Positions 1-7,340 of a stretch of DNA of 10,461 bases are shown piece after piece (the stretch's first letter is position 1; each line of letters starts with the position of its first letter). Location: NCBI GenBank assembly GCA_021848765.1, contig JAJZTU010000102.1:1-10461 (forward strand), in the 5' to 3' direction. A model generated the notes under the pieces. The model was not told where the DNA came from, did no database searches, and saw only the letters and a list, made by a program, of their open reading frames with translations. Source of the DNA: Bacillota bacterium (lineage in GTDB: Bacteria; Bacillota; GCA-003054495; Carboxydocellales; JAJZTU01). Both the position numbers and the translations under genes were made by a program.

Positions 1-124
1 GAAATACATGGCCCTCAATTAACCGGCTGAAGGTACGGGAATACTCCAATGGGGTAATATGGATAACCCCGGCTAAATTTTGCCGTGCTAAACGGATATC
101 ATCCAAGGTAATCTCGGGTGTCAT
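1..124 (-). CDS. ilvA: Threonine ammonia-lyase, N-terminal fragment (cut by window edge)
   Basis: Only the first 41 codons lie in the window; the gene runs off the left edge. The peptide begins MTPEITLDDIRLARQNLAG and continues with an ITPLEYSRTFSRLIEG segment, typical of the start of the PLP-dependent threonine (serine/threonine) dehydratases that deaminate threonine to 2-oxobutanoate, the first step to isoleucine. The PLP lysine and the C-terminal regulatory domain are outside the window, so the biosynthetic (IlvA) and catabolic (TdcB) forms cannot be told apart. The ATG has a strong GGAGGTGG ribosome site about 8 bases upstream. It follows purR after only 30 bases in the same direction, so the two are probably co-transcribed. 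Family call is fairly firm; the gene symbol is less so. Confidence 0.75.
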   Translation of the reverse strand, partial: MTPEITLDDIRLARQNLAGVIHITPLEYSRTFSRLIEGHVF

Positions 125-154
125 CTAAGTCCACCTCCAAGCAAATTTCAGGAG

Positions 155-1003
155 TTACTGATTGTCTGACTCCCAGGGGAAAGTTTGACTTATCCATTTA
201 CTGGGCCTGATGAGAAATTCTTTCTTATCCTCATCGAAGTGGGCCAATTCCAAAAGCGAGATATAGTTATCCACCAACTTTTGCTGGGGCTCGGCGGTGC
301 TAATCAGCACACCGGTGCCCAGCACCTCTGCCTCAAATTCTGCCATCAGGTCCAGCATACCTTTAGCCGTGCCTCCGGCCTTCATAAAATCATCAATAAT
401 CAGTACCCGGGAGCCTCTGGGCAAAGCTCTTCTGGCCAAAGCCATGGTCTGAATCCTCCGGGTGGATCCGGAAACATAATTAATACTCACCGAGGAACCC
501 TCACTGACTTTAGACTCATCCCTGACAATCACCAGGGGAACGCCAAAAGCCCTGGCTGTGAGAAGGGCCAAGGGAATTCCTTTAGTTTCAATAGTTAAAA
601 TATAGTCAGGGTTAGCTTCTACAAACAAGCTGGTAAAAATTCGCCCGATTTTTTGCCCTACCTGGGGGTCAAAGATTATGTCCGTCAAATAGATGAAGCC
701 ACCCGGTACAATGCGCTCCGACCCGGAAAGCCTTTGACAGAGGTGATTGGCAAATTGCTCCCGCTCACCTTTAGCCATCAAAGGCATAAACCTGACACCA
801 CCGGCAGCGCCTACCTGAGTTTCTACCAATCCCGCTCCTGACATTCTCAGAGCTTCTTTAATAATGCTGAGATCCTCGCTGATGGAGGACTTGGCGGCAT
901 GAAAGAGCTCGGCAAAGTAGGTCAGAGGAAAGGATTTATGGGGATTTTCTATTAATTCCCTGGTGAGGAGAATAATTCGTTCACTTCTGCGCATTTTTTC
1001 CAA
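155..1003 (-). CDS. purR: Bacillus-type purine operon repressor PurR
   Basis: Protein of 282 residues with the two-part build of Gram-positive PurR: an N-terminal winged helix (about 1-75, with the conserved AKSSISEDLSIIK segment) fused to a type I phosphoribosyltransferase fold. The PRPP-binding loop VLIIDDFMKAGGT is at about 200-212, and the family blocks GAAGGV, ERIVPGG, TKGIPLA and SINYVSGS are all present. In Bacillus, PurR represses purine synthesis genes and PRPP relieves the repression; the PRT fold binds PRPP but is not an enzyme. The longest frame opens at a TTG (1016-1018) that lies inside the ribosome site. I chose the TTG at 1001-1003, six bases after GGAGGGG, which gives MEKMRRSERI, close to MKFRRSGR of B. 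subtilis as I recall it. An ATG three codons later (992-994) is possible but badly spaced. Length matches the family. Confidence 0.95.
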   Translation of the reverse strand: MEKMRRSERIILLTRELIENPHKSFPLTYFAELFHAAKSSISEDLSIIKEALRMSGAGLVETQVGAAGGVRFMPLMAKGEREQFANHLCQRLSGSERIVPGGFIYLTDIIFDPQVGQKIGRIFTSLFVEANPDYILTIETKGIPLALLTARAFGVPLVIVRDESKVSEGSSVSINYVSGSTRRIQTMALARRALPRGSRVLIIDDFMKAGGTAKGMLDLMAEFEAEVLGTGVLISTAEPQQKLVDNYISLLELAHFDEDKKEFLIRPSKWISQTFPWESDNQ

Positions 1004-1009
1004 ATAAAA

Positions 1010-1016
1010 CCCCTCC
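1010..1016 (-). promoter_or_regulatory. Ribosome binding site that sets the purR start
   Basis: The sequence GGAGGGG (minus strand) lies 6 bases before the TTG at 1001-1003, but 15 bases before the nearer-canonical ATG at 992-994. The spacing favours the TTG start. Confidence 0.7.
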
Positions 1017-1018
1017 AA

Positions 1019-1136
1019 AATCCGGCTTCTCAGCGGATAACACGAATATTTTTCCGCAATAAGAAATTAATATTCATAATTTCTACGCTAAGCAGGAAAT
1101 CCCTTCCTTAAACAAAAGAAAGGGGCAAATTAATAA
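1019..1136 (-). other. purR upstream region
   Basis: This AT-rich stretch separates the nucleotidyltransferase gene from purR and should hold a purR promoter if the hairpin at 1137-1160 ends upstream transcription. I could not find a sigma-A pair with good spacing: TATGAA and TATTAA occur but lack a convincing -35. A weak resemblance to half of a PurR box (CGAATATT context) is not strong enough to call. No small gene is visible here. Confidence 0.35.
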
Positions 1137-1160
1137 CTGCCGCCCTTCAGGACGGCAGTC
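1137..1160 (-). terminator. Hairpin overlapping the nucleotidyltransferase stop codon
   Basis: Read on the minus strand the arms are ACTGCCGTCC and GGGCGGCAGT around a TGAA loop: ten pairs including one U-G wobble. The loop contains the TGA stop codon of the upstream gene. It is followed by TATTAATTT, a weak U-rich tail, so it could be an intrinsic terminator or an mRNA 3'-end stabiliser. Stem is strong; tail is imperfect. Confidence 0.55.
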
Positions 1161-1908
1161 TGGACAGTTCTTGCTCAACTATACGCAGATCGCTGGGTTT
1201 ATCAACATCTATACCGATCTCCGGACACTGGGTAATCACTACCCTGGCCCTGAGACCCAAAAGATTCTGGATTTTAGATTCCGCTTCCTGTAACGAAAGC
1301 TGCCGGCAAAGAAACTTGCATAGAAAGCGCATTCCCAGGAGCCGGCATAACCGCCAGGGGCTTTTGCGAAGCTCCACTCCGGCTTTTAACATTTCCCTGC
1401 ACCGCAGTATGGCCTCCGGTTCCAACAGAAAAAGGTTTCCCCCGGTATAGGTGCCGTCCCGAAAGGTAGCATAGGTACGTTTTACTCCCGGAAACCGGCG
1501 TTCACTTACCTCCCTGGAGACAATGGGATAATACAAATCCGCCTCCCAATCCCCGCATTCCCCCAAAAATACCTTGATGGCCCGTGAATTAAGAAGCGGT
1601 ATATCTGCGGTTACCAATAATACTTTGTTACCCGCTGATACTGCGGAAAGACCGTGCTCCAGGCTCTCCAGGAGGGTATCGCCTGCCGGAACCCAGCTGA
1701 TGTCCTTGCTGCCGGTGTACTTTATGTCTTGGGGTCCCACTCCCACCAAAATAATTTTGTTTACCTCTTCAGTAGTGTCCAGAGCTCCAAGTACATAATC
1801 CACCATATAGCGGCCGCCAATCTCAATTAAAGCCTCTTTAGGGGCTGTACTACACTCCCGTAAAGGCCCTGCATTAGGACTGCCGGCAAGGACGATGGCA
1901 TCCAGCAT
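1147..1908 (-). CDS. MobA-like nucleotidyltransferase, substrate unknown
   Basis: A 253-residue protein with a glycosyltransferase-A-type NTP transferase fold. The N-terminus has AIVLAGS followed by PKEALIEIGGRYM (Lys24), the equivalents of the nucleotide-binding loop and the active lysine of this superfamily. TADIPLL (Asp102) supplies the expected metal-binding aspartate. The C-terminal part ends with PEIGIDVDKPSDL, the IDVD(K/T)P.DL ending seen in MobA/CTP-transferase relatives. The loop is LAGSPNAGPLR rather than the usual LAAGxGxRMG, so it is not a standard IspD, MobA or GlmU. It sits 20 bases after gntR in the same direction, with an AAGGAG site 9 bases before the ATG, so they are probably one operon. 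By family it should transfer a nucleotidyl group to a phosphorylated or cofactor substrate in the cytoplasm; which one cannot be read from the sequence. Confidence 0.75.
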   Translation of the reverse strand: MLDAIVLAGSPNAGPLRECSTAPKEALIEIGGRYMVDYVLGALDTTEEVNKIILVGVGPQDIKYTGSKDISWVPAGDTLLESLEHGLSAVSAGNKVLLVTADIPLLNSRAIKVFLGECGDWEADLYYPIVSREVSERRFPGVKRTYATFRDGTYTGGNLFLLEPEAILRCREMLKAGVELRKSPWRLCRLLGMRFLCKFLCRQLSLQEAESKIQNLLGLRARVVITQCPEIGIDVDKPSDLRIVEQELSRLPS

Positions 1909-1928
1909 AATACCTTACTCCTTTTAGA

Positions 1929-2630
1929 CTACTTTTTGCTGATATTTTTGCCATCCTCTTTAGTTCTTATAACATCCAGCATACTATTCTCAGCATTTTC
2001 AATGTGTTCTCTGGCCAAAGTCCTGGCTAATTCCACATTGCGCTCGGATAGAGCTTCTACTAACTTCCGGTGTTCTTCCAGGGCATCCTTCATCCGGCCC
2101 GGGTGAGAAAGGGAAGTCATGCGGAAACGCTGAATCTGCTCCCTTAAATTACTGACAATCTGCACCAGTCTATCATTGCGGCTGGCCTTGTAAAGAATGT
2201 CATGAAAATCAGTATCCACCGTAATAAGCGAATCCAGGTCATTTGCCTCTGTGCACTCCGCTACCTTGACCAGAGAGCGTTCCAGGGCCTCCAGTTCATC
2301 CTCGGTTATCCTCTCGGCAGCCAGGGCTGCGGCAAGGCTCTCCAGGGCAGCCCTGATTTCGAAAACGTCAGCAATATCCTTCAGGGAAATCCCGGCCACA
2401 TAGGCTCCTTTGCGGGGTATCATTACCACAAAGCCTTCCAACTCCAGCTTGCGAATTGCCTCTCTAACCGGGGTGCGGCTAACACCCATCTCATCAGCTA
2501 ACTGGATTTCCATCAGGCGCTCACCCGGCTTGAGGTGGCCATTGATAATAGCCTCCCGGAGGGACTCGAAGACTATCTCCCGCAAGGGTTTGTAGTTGTC
2601 TAACTTTACCGGTATTAACCTTCTTTCCAA
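1929..2630 (-). CDS. GntR-family transcription regulator, FadR subfamily (FCD domain)
   Basis: A 233-residue regulator. The N-terminal winged helix (about 10-80) carries the GntR signature, with PGERLMEIQLADEMGVSRTP followed by VREAIRKLELEGFV. The C-terminal helical FCD ligand domain has Asp139, His143, His187 and His209 (spacing 4, 44, 22), the metal-binding set of FCD proteins, so it probably binds a metal and a small carboxylate-type ligand. The ligand is unknown. The longest frame opens at a GTG (2649-2651) with no ribosome site; the TTG at 2628-2630 has AGAGGTG 8 bases upstream and is preferred. It precedes the nucleotidyltransferase gene by 20 bases and follows ispE after 113 bases. A promoter-like pair overlaps a repeated TTGTACTA in that gap, pointing to autoregulation. 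Confidence 0.9.
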   Translation of the reverse strand: MERRLIPVKLDNYKPLREIVFESLREAIINGHLKPGERLMEIQLADEMGVSRTPVREAIRKLELEGFVVMIPRKGAYVAGISLKDIADVFEIRAALESLAAALAAERITEDELEALERSLVKVAECTEANDLDSLITVDTDFHDILYKASRNDRLVQIVSNLREQIQRFRMTSLSHPGRMKDALEEHRKLVEALSERNVELARTLAREHIENAENSMLDVIRTKEDGKNISKK

Positions 2631-2638
2631 AGTTTGTT

Positions 2639-2645
2639 CACCTCT
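2639..2645 (-). promoter_or_regulatory. Ribosome binding site that sets the gntR start
   Basis: AGAGGTG on the minus strand lies 8 bases before the TTG at 2628-2630. It lies inside the frame opened by the upstream GTG, which itself has no ribosome site. The same AGAGGTG form precedes the c-di-GMP gene and iadA in this window. Confidence 0.65.
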
Positions 2646-2686
2646 CCCCACAGTTATACGAAGCTGCTATGAGCTCGATCCTGGCT

Positions 2687-2708
2687 TTGTACTAACCCTA
2701 TTGTACTA
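2687..2708. repeat. Direct repeat TTGTACTA x2, probable GntR operator
   Basis: TTGTACTA occurs at 2687-2694 and again at 2701-2708, a 14-base period with the spacer ACCCTA. The right copy overlaps the predicted -10 box of the gntR promoter and the left copy lies near the expected transcription start. GntR/FadR regulators usually bind short GT...AC-containing sites next to their own genes, and each copy contains GTAC. The repeat is seen directly; its role as an operator is inferred. Confidence 0.5.
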
Positions 2709-2728
2709 TTTTTTGGCCTGGGGTGCAA
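2700..2728 (-). promoter_or_regulatory. Sigma-A-like promoter for gntR and the nucleotidyltransferase gene
   Basis: On the minus strand TTGCAC (2728-2723) and TACAAT (2705-2700) are separated by exactly 17 bases. The -10 matches TATAAT at five of six positions; the -35 matches only its TTG. The pair lies about 70 bases before the gntR start, in the gap after ispE. Confidence 0.5.
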
Positions 2729-2743
2729 TCTCCCCCCCTTATC

Positions 2744-3595
2744 CTAACAGGTTTTGGCCACATAGGTGCTTCCCAGGTCTGCCAGCCTGCCAGCCACTTC
2801 TCTTCCCTGGTTTTCGTCTTCTACAAATCCGAAAACGGCAGGACCACTGCCTGACATGAGGACTCCCTTTGCCCCGGCCTGGGTTAGACGGTCTTTGATT
2901 TCCGCTACTTGGGGGTGCAATTCCAGGGTTACCGATTCCAGGACGTTAGCGCCGAGCCGGATTATGGCAGCGCTGTCTCCGGCCTCGATAGCCTGAAGCA
3001 TGGCCCGGGTATCCGGCCGGTTGGCGACCTTTTCCTGACGGAAGTTTCCATAAACCTGGGCGGTAGACACTCCGAAGGGAGGCTTTACCAAGACCAGGGT
3101 CAGTTCCGGAACAGCCTTAAGAGGGGTGATTTCCTCACCTCTTCCCCTGGCCAGGGCTGTTCCCCCCAGGATACAAAAGGGAACATCCGACCCCAGAGTA
3201 GACCCTATATGCATTAGGTGCTCCCGGGACAGTCCCAGGGACCACAGCCGGTTGAGCCCAATTAAAACAGCCGCAGCATTGCTGGATCCCCCCGCCAGGC
3301 CGGCAGCTACCGGAATTCGCTTGTCAATGTGAATTTTCACTCCTCCGGCGTAACTTTCCACCAGCTTCAAGGCCATGGCCGCCCGGTAAGCTAAGTTGTC
3401 CTCATTCTCCGGTACCTCAGGATGACTGCAGGAGATGGAAACGTCCCCCGGAGTTTTTTCCAGGATGATCGTATCCGCCAGGCTGATGTTCTGCATTACC
3501 ATTTCCACTTGGTGATACCCATCCGGGCGTTTTCCCAAAACGTCCAAAGTCAAATTTATCTTGGCCCGGGCCAGCAATACCAGTTTTTCCGACAT
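2744..3595 (-). CDS. ispE: 4-diphosphocytidyl-2-C-methyl-D-erythritol kinase
   Basis: A 283-residue GHMP kinase of the non-mevalonate (MEP) isoprenoid pathway; it phosphorylates the 2-hydroxyl of CDP-methylerythritol with ATP in the cytoplasm. The start ARAKINLTLDVLGKRPDGYH holds the catalytic lysine (Lys12). The ATP loop PVAAGLAGGSSNAAA is at about 95-109, GSDVPFC carries the catalytic aspartate (Asp137), and MSGSGPAVFGF is the C-terminal GHMP motif. Length is normal for IspE. The ATG has a purine-rich GGAGGAAGGGG ribosome site just upstream. It follows cphA after 92 bases, a gap that contains a possible bulged terminator, and precedes gntR. No link to cyanophycin metabolism is expected; the adjacency is probably positional. 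Confidence 0.97.
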   Translation of the reverse strand: MSEKLVLLARAKINLTLDVLGKRPDGYHQVEMVMQNISLADTIILEKTPGDVSISCSHPEVPENEDNLAYRAAMALKLVESYAGGVKIHIDKRIPVAAGLAGGSSNAAAVLIGLNRLWSLGLSREHLMHIGSTLGSDVPFCILGGTALARGRGEEITPLKAVPELTLVLVKPPFGVSTAQVYGNFRQEKVANRPDTRAMLQAIEAGDSAAIIRLGANVLESVTLELHPQVAEIKDRLTQAGAKGVLMSGSGPAVFGFVEDENQGREVAGRLADLGSTYVAKTC

Positions 3596-3648
3596 GCTTT
3601 TCCCCTTCCTCCATATTTTGCTACCTTGTAATATTCTGAACGAAGGTG

Positions 3649-3689
3649 AAAAAATCCTGCCGGGCCGGAAAAATGCTTTTGGCCGGATT
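3649..3689 (-). terminator. Possible intrinsic terminator after cphA
   Basis: On the minus strand AATCCGGCC (3689-3681) can pair with GGCC (3666-3663) and GGATT (3657-3653), leaving a 14-base loop and a 5-base bulge, followed by TTTTTT (3654-3649). The arm overlaps the cphA TAA. The T-run is good but the bulged stem is weak, so this is a modest call. Confidence 0.35.
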
Positions 3690-6336
3690 AGGCGTAATTC
3701 TCACCCGGAGCCACTTCGAAGCCACTTCCGGCCCGGCGGCTTCTGATGGCTGCTTCCAGTACGGGAAGTACGCAGGAGAGCTTTTCATAAAAGATAACCA
3801 CCAATACTCCGGGCCGGGCTTCCCGCAGTGCCTGGGAGACCGCCTGGGCCTCGTCCAGGTTCAGGGAAATCACCTCTGGCCTTAGTCCCACGGAGAGTGC
3901 GCCTTCCATCAGAATACCTGCCACCTCCCCGGGGCGCCTGCCCCTTAAATGAGCATCCTCTTTAATGATTAGCCTGTGGAGGCCTTTGGCCAGAACTGCC
4001 CCGGCCTCGAAGATATCACTGTTCCTCCTGTCACCTGGCATCCCGACTACTCCGATTAAAGTGCCCTGGTGAATCTTTTTCAGAGTCTCCATGACCCGTT
4101 GGAAGCCTTGGGGATTGTGCCCGTAATCCAACACTACTTTGATATCTCCCACAGGAATAATGTTCATTCTTCCCGGGTTTTGATGCAAATTACAGCCGAA
4201 ATTTGCTAAGGCCTTGGCAATTGTTTTAACATCCACCCCCATAGCGGTAGCTGCACCTATTGCCGCTAAAGCATTTTCCACATTGTGCCCGGCCATACCC
4301 TCATAAGTTGCCGGGATTTCTTGGACCTTCATCACGGTAGCTGCCCTGTCTCCCTTGGCCAGGATTATCTCACCGGATTTTTCCAAAACAGCCCAGCCTC
4401 CTGCGCCTAAGTGTCTTCTTACCACCGGGTTATTCCAGGTACGGGTAAAAAATATCACCTTGCCCAGAAAACGTCCAACCAAGCCTATAGACACAGGATC
4501 ATCAGCGTTGATAACAATGTGGCCGGATGAGGGTACCACCTCTCCCACCAGTGCTTTAACATGAGCTAAATCTTCCAAAGATTCAATTCCATCCTGACCA
4601 AGATGGTCCCCGGTGATGTTGGTTATTACCGCAACATCACTTTCCGCATAACCTAAACCGGCCCGGAGAATACCCCCGCGAGCAGTCTCCAGGACCGCTA
4701 CTTCCACCGCTGAATCCCTTAAGACTACCTGGGCGCTTCTGGGTCCGGTGGTGTCTCCGGTCATAACCTGTCTTCCCCCGATGTAGATTCCATCAGAAGT
4801 GGTCAATCCTACTACTTTGTCCTGTACTTTCAGGATATTGCTGATCATTCTGGCCGTAGTGGTTTTGCCGTTGGTACCGGTTACTGAAACAATAGGTATC
4901 CGGGACGGTGTCCCGGGGGGAAAGAGCCAATTAACTATTGCTTCACCAACCGGCCTGGCTAAACCTTGCAAAGGAAACTTATGCATCCTGAGCCCCGGAG
5001 CAGCGTTAATCTCGATAATTGCTCCGGAACACCGATTAATTGGAATGCTGATATCCCCGGCCACTATGTCAACGCCTGCTACATCCAACCCTATCAGGCG
5101 AACTGCCCGCTCCATAATCTCGCGGTTTTCCGGACAAACCTGGTCGGTCACATCCACTGCTACCCCGCCGGTGCTCAGGTTGGCATTCTCCCTCAGCAGG
5201 ATGCGCTGCCCCATAGGGGGAATAGCCTCACAGGTTAGGCCCTGTTTTGCCAGGCACCCAATGACGTGGGTATCAACCTCAATCTTTGTCAGCGGCTTTT
5301 CGTGCTCCTCACCTCTCCAGGAATGGGAGTTGGCTTGCTGAATCAGCTCCCGGATGCTATGACGGCCATCCCCCACTACATACGCCGGGAAACGCTCTGC
5401 CGCAGCCACTAATCTATTACCAATTACCAAGCCCCGGTAATGCCGCCCGGAAATAAACTTTTCCACCACAAAGCTTTTACTTACCTCCTGGGCCAGCAGA
5501 ACCGCCCGCTCCAACTCCCCCGGATGGTTAAGGTTTAAAGAAACTCCTTTGCCGTGGTTTCCGTCTTGAGGTTTTATCACCAGTGGGAAGCCGATTTCCC
5601 TGGCTATTGTTTCAGCCTCCGCAAGATTCCCGGCCAGGCCACCCATTGGAACCGGCAGGCCGGCCTCTGCTAACAGTTCATTAGTAAGGGCTTTATCACA
5701 GGCAATATCGACAGCTACACAACTGCTGAGGTCGGTTAAAGATGCCTGGATTCGCTTAAGGTATTTGCCGTATCCTAATTGGACCAGAGAGCGGTTGTTC
5801 AGCCGCATAACCGGTATGCCCCGCCGCCGGGCAGCTGCCACTATTGCCTTTGTACTGGGCCCCAGGTCAGCTTCCTGACCGTACTGCCTTACCAGCTTGC
5901 TCATTTGCTCTACATCTGCGGGGAGACCCTGCAAGACGCTCAGAACCAGGTTACAAGCGCACTGTAGAGCAGCAATTCCAGCTTCCCGGACGGGACTTTC
6001 CACGATGACCTCATAGAACCCCGACATGGCTGTAGCCAGGGTTTTTCCGTAGTTCACCCTGAAGCCGGCCAGATTCAACAACTCTATAGCTACATGTTCC
6101 ACCACATGACCGAGGTAGGTACCCTCTTGCAGCCTTTGCAAAAAACCTCCGGGAAAGCCGCGGGAACAGTGATGTCCCGCCAGTCCCGGCAACAGGACAG
6201 CTAACCTGTCGGGAAAATCGCCCAGCTCATCGGTGTACCGGCCGTCCCACTCCCCGAGGAAGACTTTTCCTTTAATTACCGGCTGAAAAGAATATACATT
6301 CTTGCCTTCATAATATTTCATTTCTATTAGCTGCAT
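3688..6336 (-). CDS. cphA: Cyanophycin synthetase
   Basis: An 882-residue enzyme that builds cyanophycin (multi-L-arginyl-poly-L-aspartate) by ATP-driven addition of Asp to the backbone and Arg to each side chain. The three expected parts are present: an N-terminal domain (about 1-160), an ATP-grasp domain (KPQDGNHGKG at about 253-262; EINAAPGLRMH near 442), and a Mur-ligase-like domain (P-loop VTGTNGKTTTA near 485, then VAVLETARGGILR, ITNITGDHLG and DYGHNPQG). All catalytic motifs look intact and the length is usual. The open frame extends 36 codons further upstream, but the ATG at 6334-6336 has GGGAGG 9 bases upstream and gives MQLIEMKYYEGKNVY, so I chose it. It lies 34 bases after cphB in the same direction, which indicates an operon. 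Reported mainly from cyanobacteria but also known in Firmicutes. Confidence 0.97.
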   Translation of the reverse strand: MQLIEMKYYEGKNVYSFQPVIKGKVFLGEWDGRYTDELGDFPDRLAVLLPGLAGHHCSRGFPGGFLQRLQEGTYLGHVVEHVAIELLNLAGFRVNYGKTLATAMSGFYEVIVESPVREAGIAALQCACNLVLSVLQGLPADVEQMSKLVRQYGQEADLGPSTKAIVAAARRRGIPVMRLNNRSLVQLGYGKYLKRIQASLTDLSSCVAVDIACDKALTNELLAEAGLPVPMGGLAGNLAEAETIAREIGFPLVIKPQDGNHGKGVSLNLNHPGELERAVLLAQEVSKSFVVEKFISGRHYRGLVIGNRLVAAAERFPAYVVGDGRHSIRELIQQANSHSWRGEEHEKPLTKIEVDTHVIGCLAKQGLTCEAIPPMGQRILLRENANLSTGGVAVDVTDQVCPENREIMERAVRLIGLDVAGVDIVAGDISIPINRCSGAIIEINAAPGLRMHKFPLQGLARPVGEAIVNWLFPPGTPSRIPIVSVTGTNGKTTTARMISNILKVQDKVVGLTTSDGIYIGGRQVMTGDTTGPRSAQVVLRDSAVEVAVLETARGGILRAGLGYAESDVAVITNITGDHLGQDGIESLEDLAHVKALVGEVVPSSGHIVINADDPVSIGLVGRFLGKVIFFTRTWNNPVVRRHLGAGGWAVLEKSGEIILAKGDRAATVMKVQEIPATYEGMAGHNVENALAAIGAATAMGVDVKTIAKALANFGCNLHQNPGRMNIIPVGDIKVVLDYGHNPQGFQRVMETLKKIHQGTLIGVVGMPGDRRNSDIFEAGAVLAKGLHRLIIKEDAHLRGRRPGEVAGILMEGALSVGLRPEVISLNLDEAQAVSQALREARPGVLVVIFYEKLSCVLPVLEAAIRSRRAGSGFEVAPGENYA

Positions 6337-6370
6337 ACATTTCTTCCTCCCAAGCTCCGGGCATAGAGCT

Positions 6371-7195
6371 TTATTCTGCAAATCGCCGTTGTTCCAACGG
6401 TCTCCTTTTTTGTAGAGAATAGCCATATCCTGCAGGTAACACATGCAATTTCACATCTGTCAAAGCCAGGCCTTGATTGGGTTGAATTTCGGATACATTG
6501 GTGTGTTTGATTTCTTCACCGTCAATTATTGTAACTGTTTGGGAACCGATGACCTCAAAGTCCCCGCTGGAGTAAACCACAATTGCCGTATCCTCATCCA
6601 AGCCAATACCCAAGATACAGGGGTTTTGAGCCACTGCAGTCAGCAAACGGCCCAATCTGCCCCTCTGGGCAAAATGCTGGTCAATTACCACCCCATCAAG
6701 GAGCCCCATACCGGGAGCCATTTTTACAGTGTTTTGCTTGGGGGCTTCCTGACCCTCTCCCTCCACAATCATGGTAGCACTCATAGCCGAAGCACCGGCG
6801 CTGGTTCCGGCTACTACCGCACCACACTTGTATACCCGGTGTAGCGCTTCATCAAGGGCAGTCCCCCCAAGGAGACTGGTAATCCGGAGTTGGTCCCCTC
6901 CTGTGAAAAAAATTGCTCCCGCCTTTTCTACAATCTGTACTGCAGATTCTTTCTGTCCCATCTCACGGTCTGGAATATCCAGGATTTCCAAATCTTCAAC
7001 CCCAAGACGCCTAAAGATTTTCGCATACTCTTGACCCACTTCAGCAGACCTTTCCGTGGCTGTGGTCAAAATAACCAGTCTGGCTTTACTACCACCTGCC
7101 AGTTCAACCACCTTCCGCAGGATTGTACATTCCCTCTTCTTGTCCTCAGCGCCCCCGATGATTATTAGGGTGCCTTTCCCGTAATCCTCTAGCAC
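6371..7195 (-). CDS. cphB: Cyanophycinase (serine exopeptidase, family S51)
   Basis: A 274-residue cytoplasmic peptidase that releases beta-Asp-Arg dipeptides from cyanophycin. The nucleophile motif GTSAGASAM is present with the serine at 132, FFTGGDQLRI is just before it, and DQHF..RGR.GRL follows (Asp172, Gln173, His174, Arg178, Arg180). These positions coincide with the numbering I recall for the Synechocystis enzyme. The frame is open 21 codons further, to a TTG at 7256-7258, but the GTG at 7193-7195 has AGGAGGAGG 7 bases upstream and yields the family's normal length, starting close before GTLIIIGGAEDK. It is the first gene of the cphB-cphA operon and is transcribed away from the c-di-GMP gene. 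Substrate assignment is supported both by sequence and by the adjacent synthetase. Confidence 0.96.
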   Translation of the reverse strand: MLEDYGKGTLIIIGGAEDKKRECTILRKVVELAGGSKARLVILTTATERSAEVGQEYAKIFRRLGVEDLEILDIPDREMGQKESAVQIVEKAGAIFFTGGDQLRITSLLGGTALDEALHRVYKCGAVVAGTSAGASAMSATMIVEGEGQEAPKQNTVKMAPGMGLLDGVVIDQHFAQRGRLGRLLTAVAQNPCILGIGLDEDTAIVVYSSGDFEVIGSQTVTIIDGEEIKHTNVSEIQPNQGLALTDVKLHVLPAGYGYSLQKRRPLEQRRFAE

Positions 7196-7202
7196 TGGCT
7201 GT

Positions 7203-7211
7203 CCTCCTCCT
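7203..7211 (-). promoter_or_regulatory. Ribosome binding site that sets the cphB start
   Basis: AGGAGGAGG on the minus strand lies 7 bases before the GTG at 7193-7195. It is inside the longer open frame, where it would encode an unlikely Ser-Gly-Gly-Gly stretch, which supports the shorter protein. Confidence 0.8.
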
Positions 7212-7273
7212 GATTTGCGGTTAGCCTGCAGGCAAAAAGTCATCAATATTTTTTCCAAGCTCAGGAAAACTTA

Positions 7274-7303
7274 TTCATAACTGGGCTGTCCAGCCTCCAA
7301 CAA
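7274..7303 (-). promoter_or_regulatory. Weak sigma-A-like promoter candidate for cphB-cphA
   Basis: TTGTTG (7303-7298) and TATGAA (7279-7274) on the minus strand are 18 bases apart, about 80 bases before the cphB start. Each box matches the consensus only partly. The spacer contains a short inverted repeat, GGCTG-TC-CAGCC (7284-7295), which could be a regulator site. The cph operon must have a promoter in this gap; this is the best pair I see, not a firm call. Confidence 0.3.
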
Positions 7304-7340
7304 GCCTAATAATTTCAACATTCTCAGATTTACACTTTTT

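Noticed and set aside
1039..1056. Possible PurR box before purR
   Set aside because: The CGAATATT-containing stretch matches the AWWWCCGAACWWT consensus at only about nine of thirteen positions and has no paired second box.
1092..1100. GCAGGAAAT on the plus strand, like a sigma-H -35
   Set aside because: No GAAT-type -10 follows at 11-12 bases, and it would point into the antisense of the nucleotidyltransferase gene.
4799..5341. 180-codon open frame on the plus strand, opposite cphA
   Set aside because: It lies wholly inside the ATP-grasp and Mur-ligase coding region of cphA, has no recognisable domain, and its composition mirrors the opposite strand's codons.
6337..6444. 36-codon N-terminal extension of cphA reaching into cphB
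   Set aside because: The extension has no family similarity and would overlap the end of cphB, whereas the inner ATG has a well-spaced GGGAGG site.
7196..7258. 21-codon N-terminal extension of cphB from a TTG
   Set aside because: The extension contains the AGGAGGAGG ribosome site of the inner GTG, and the shorter form matches the usual cyanophycinase length and catalytic numbering.
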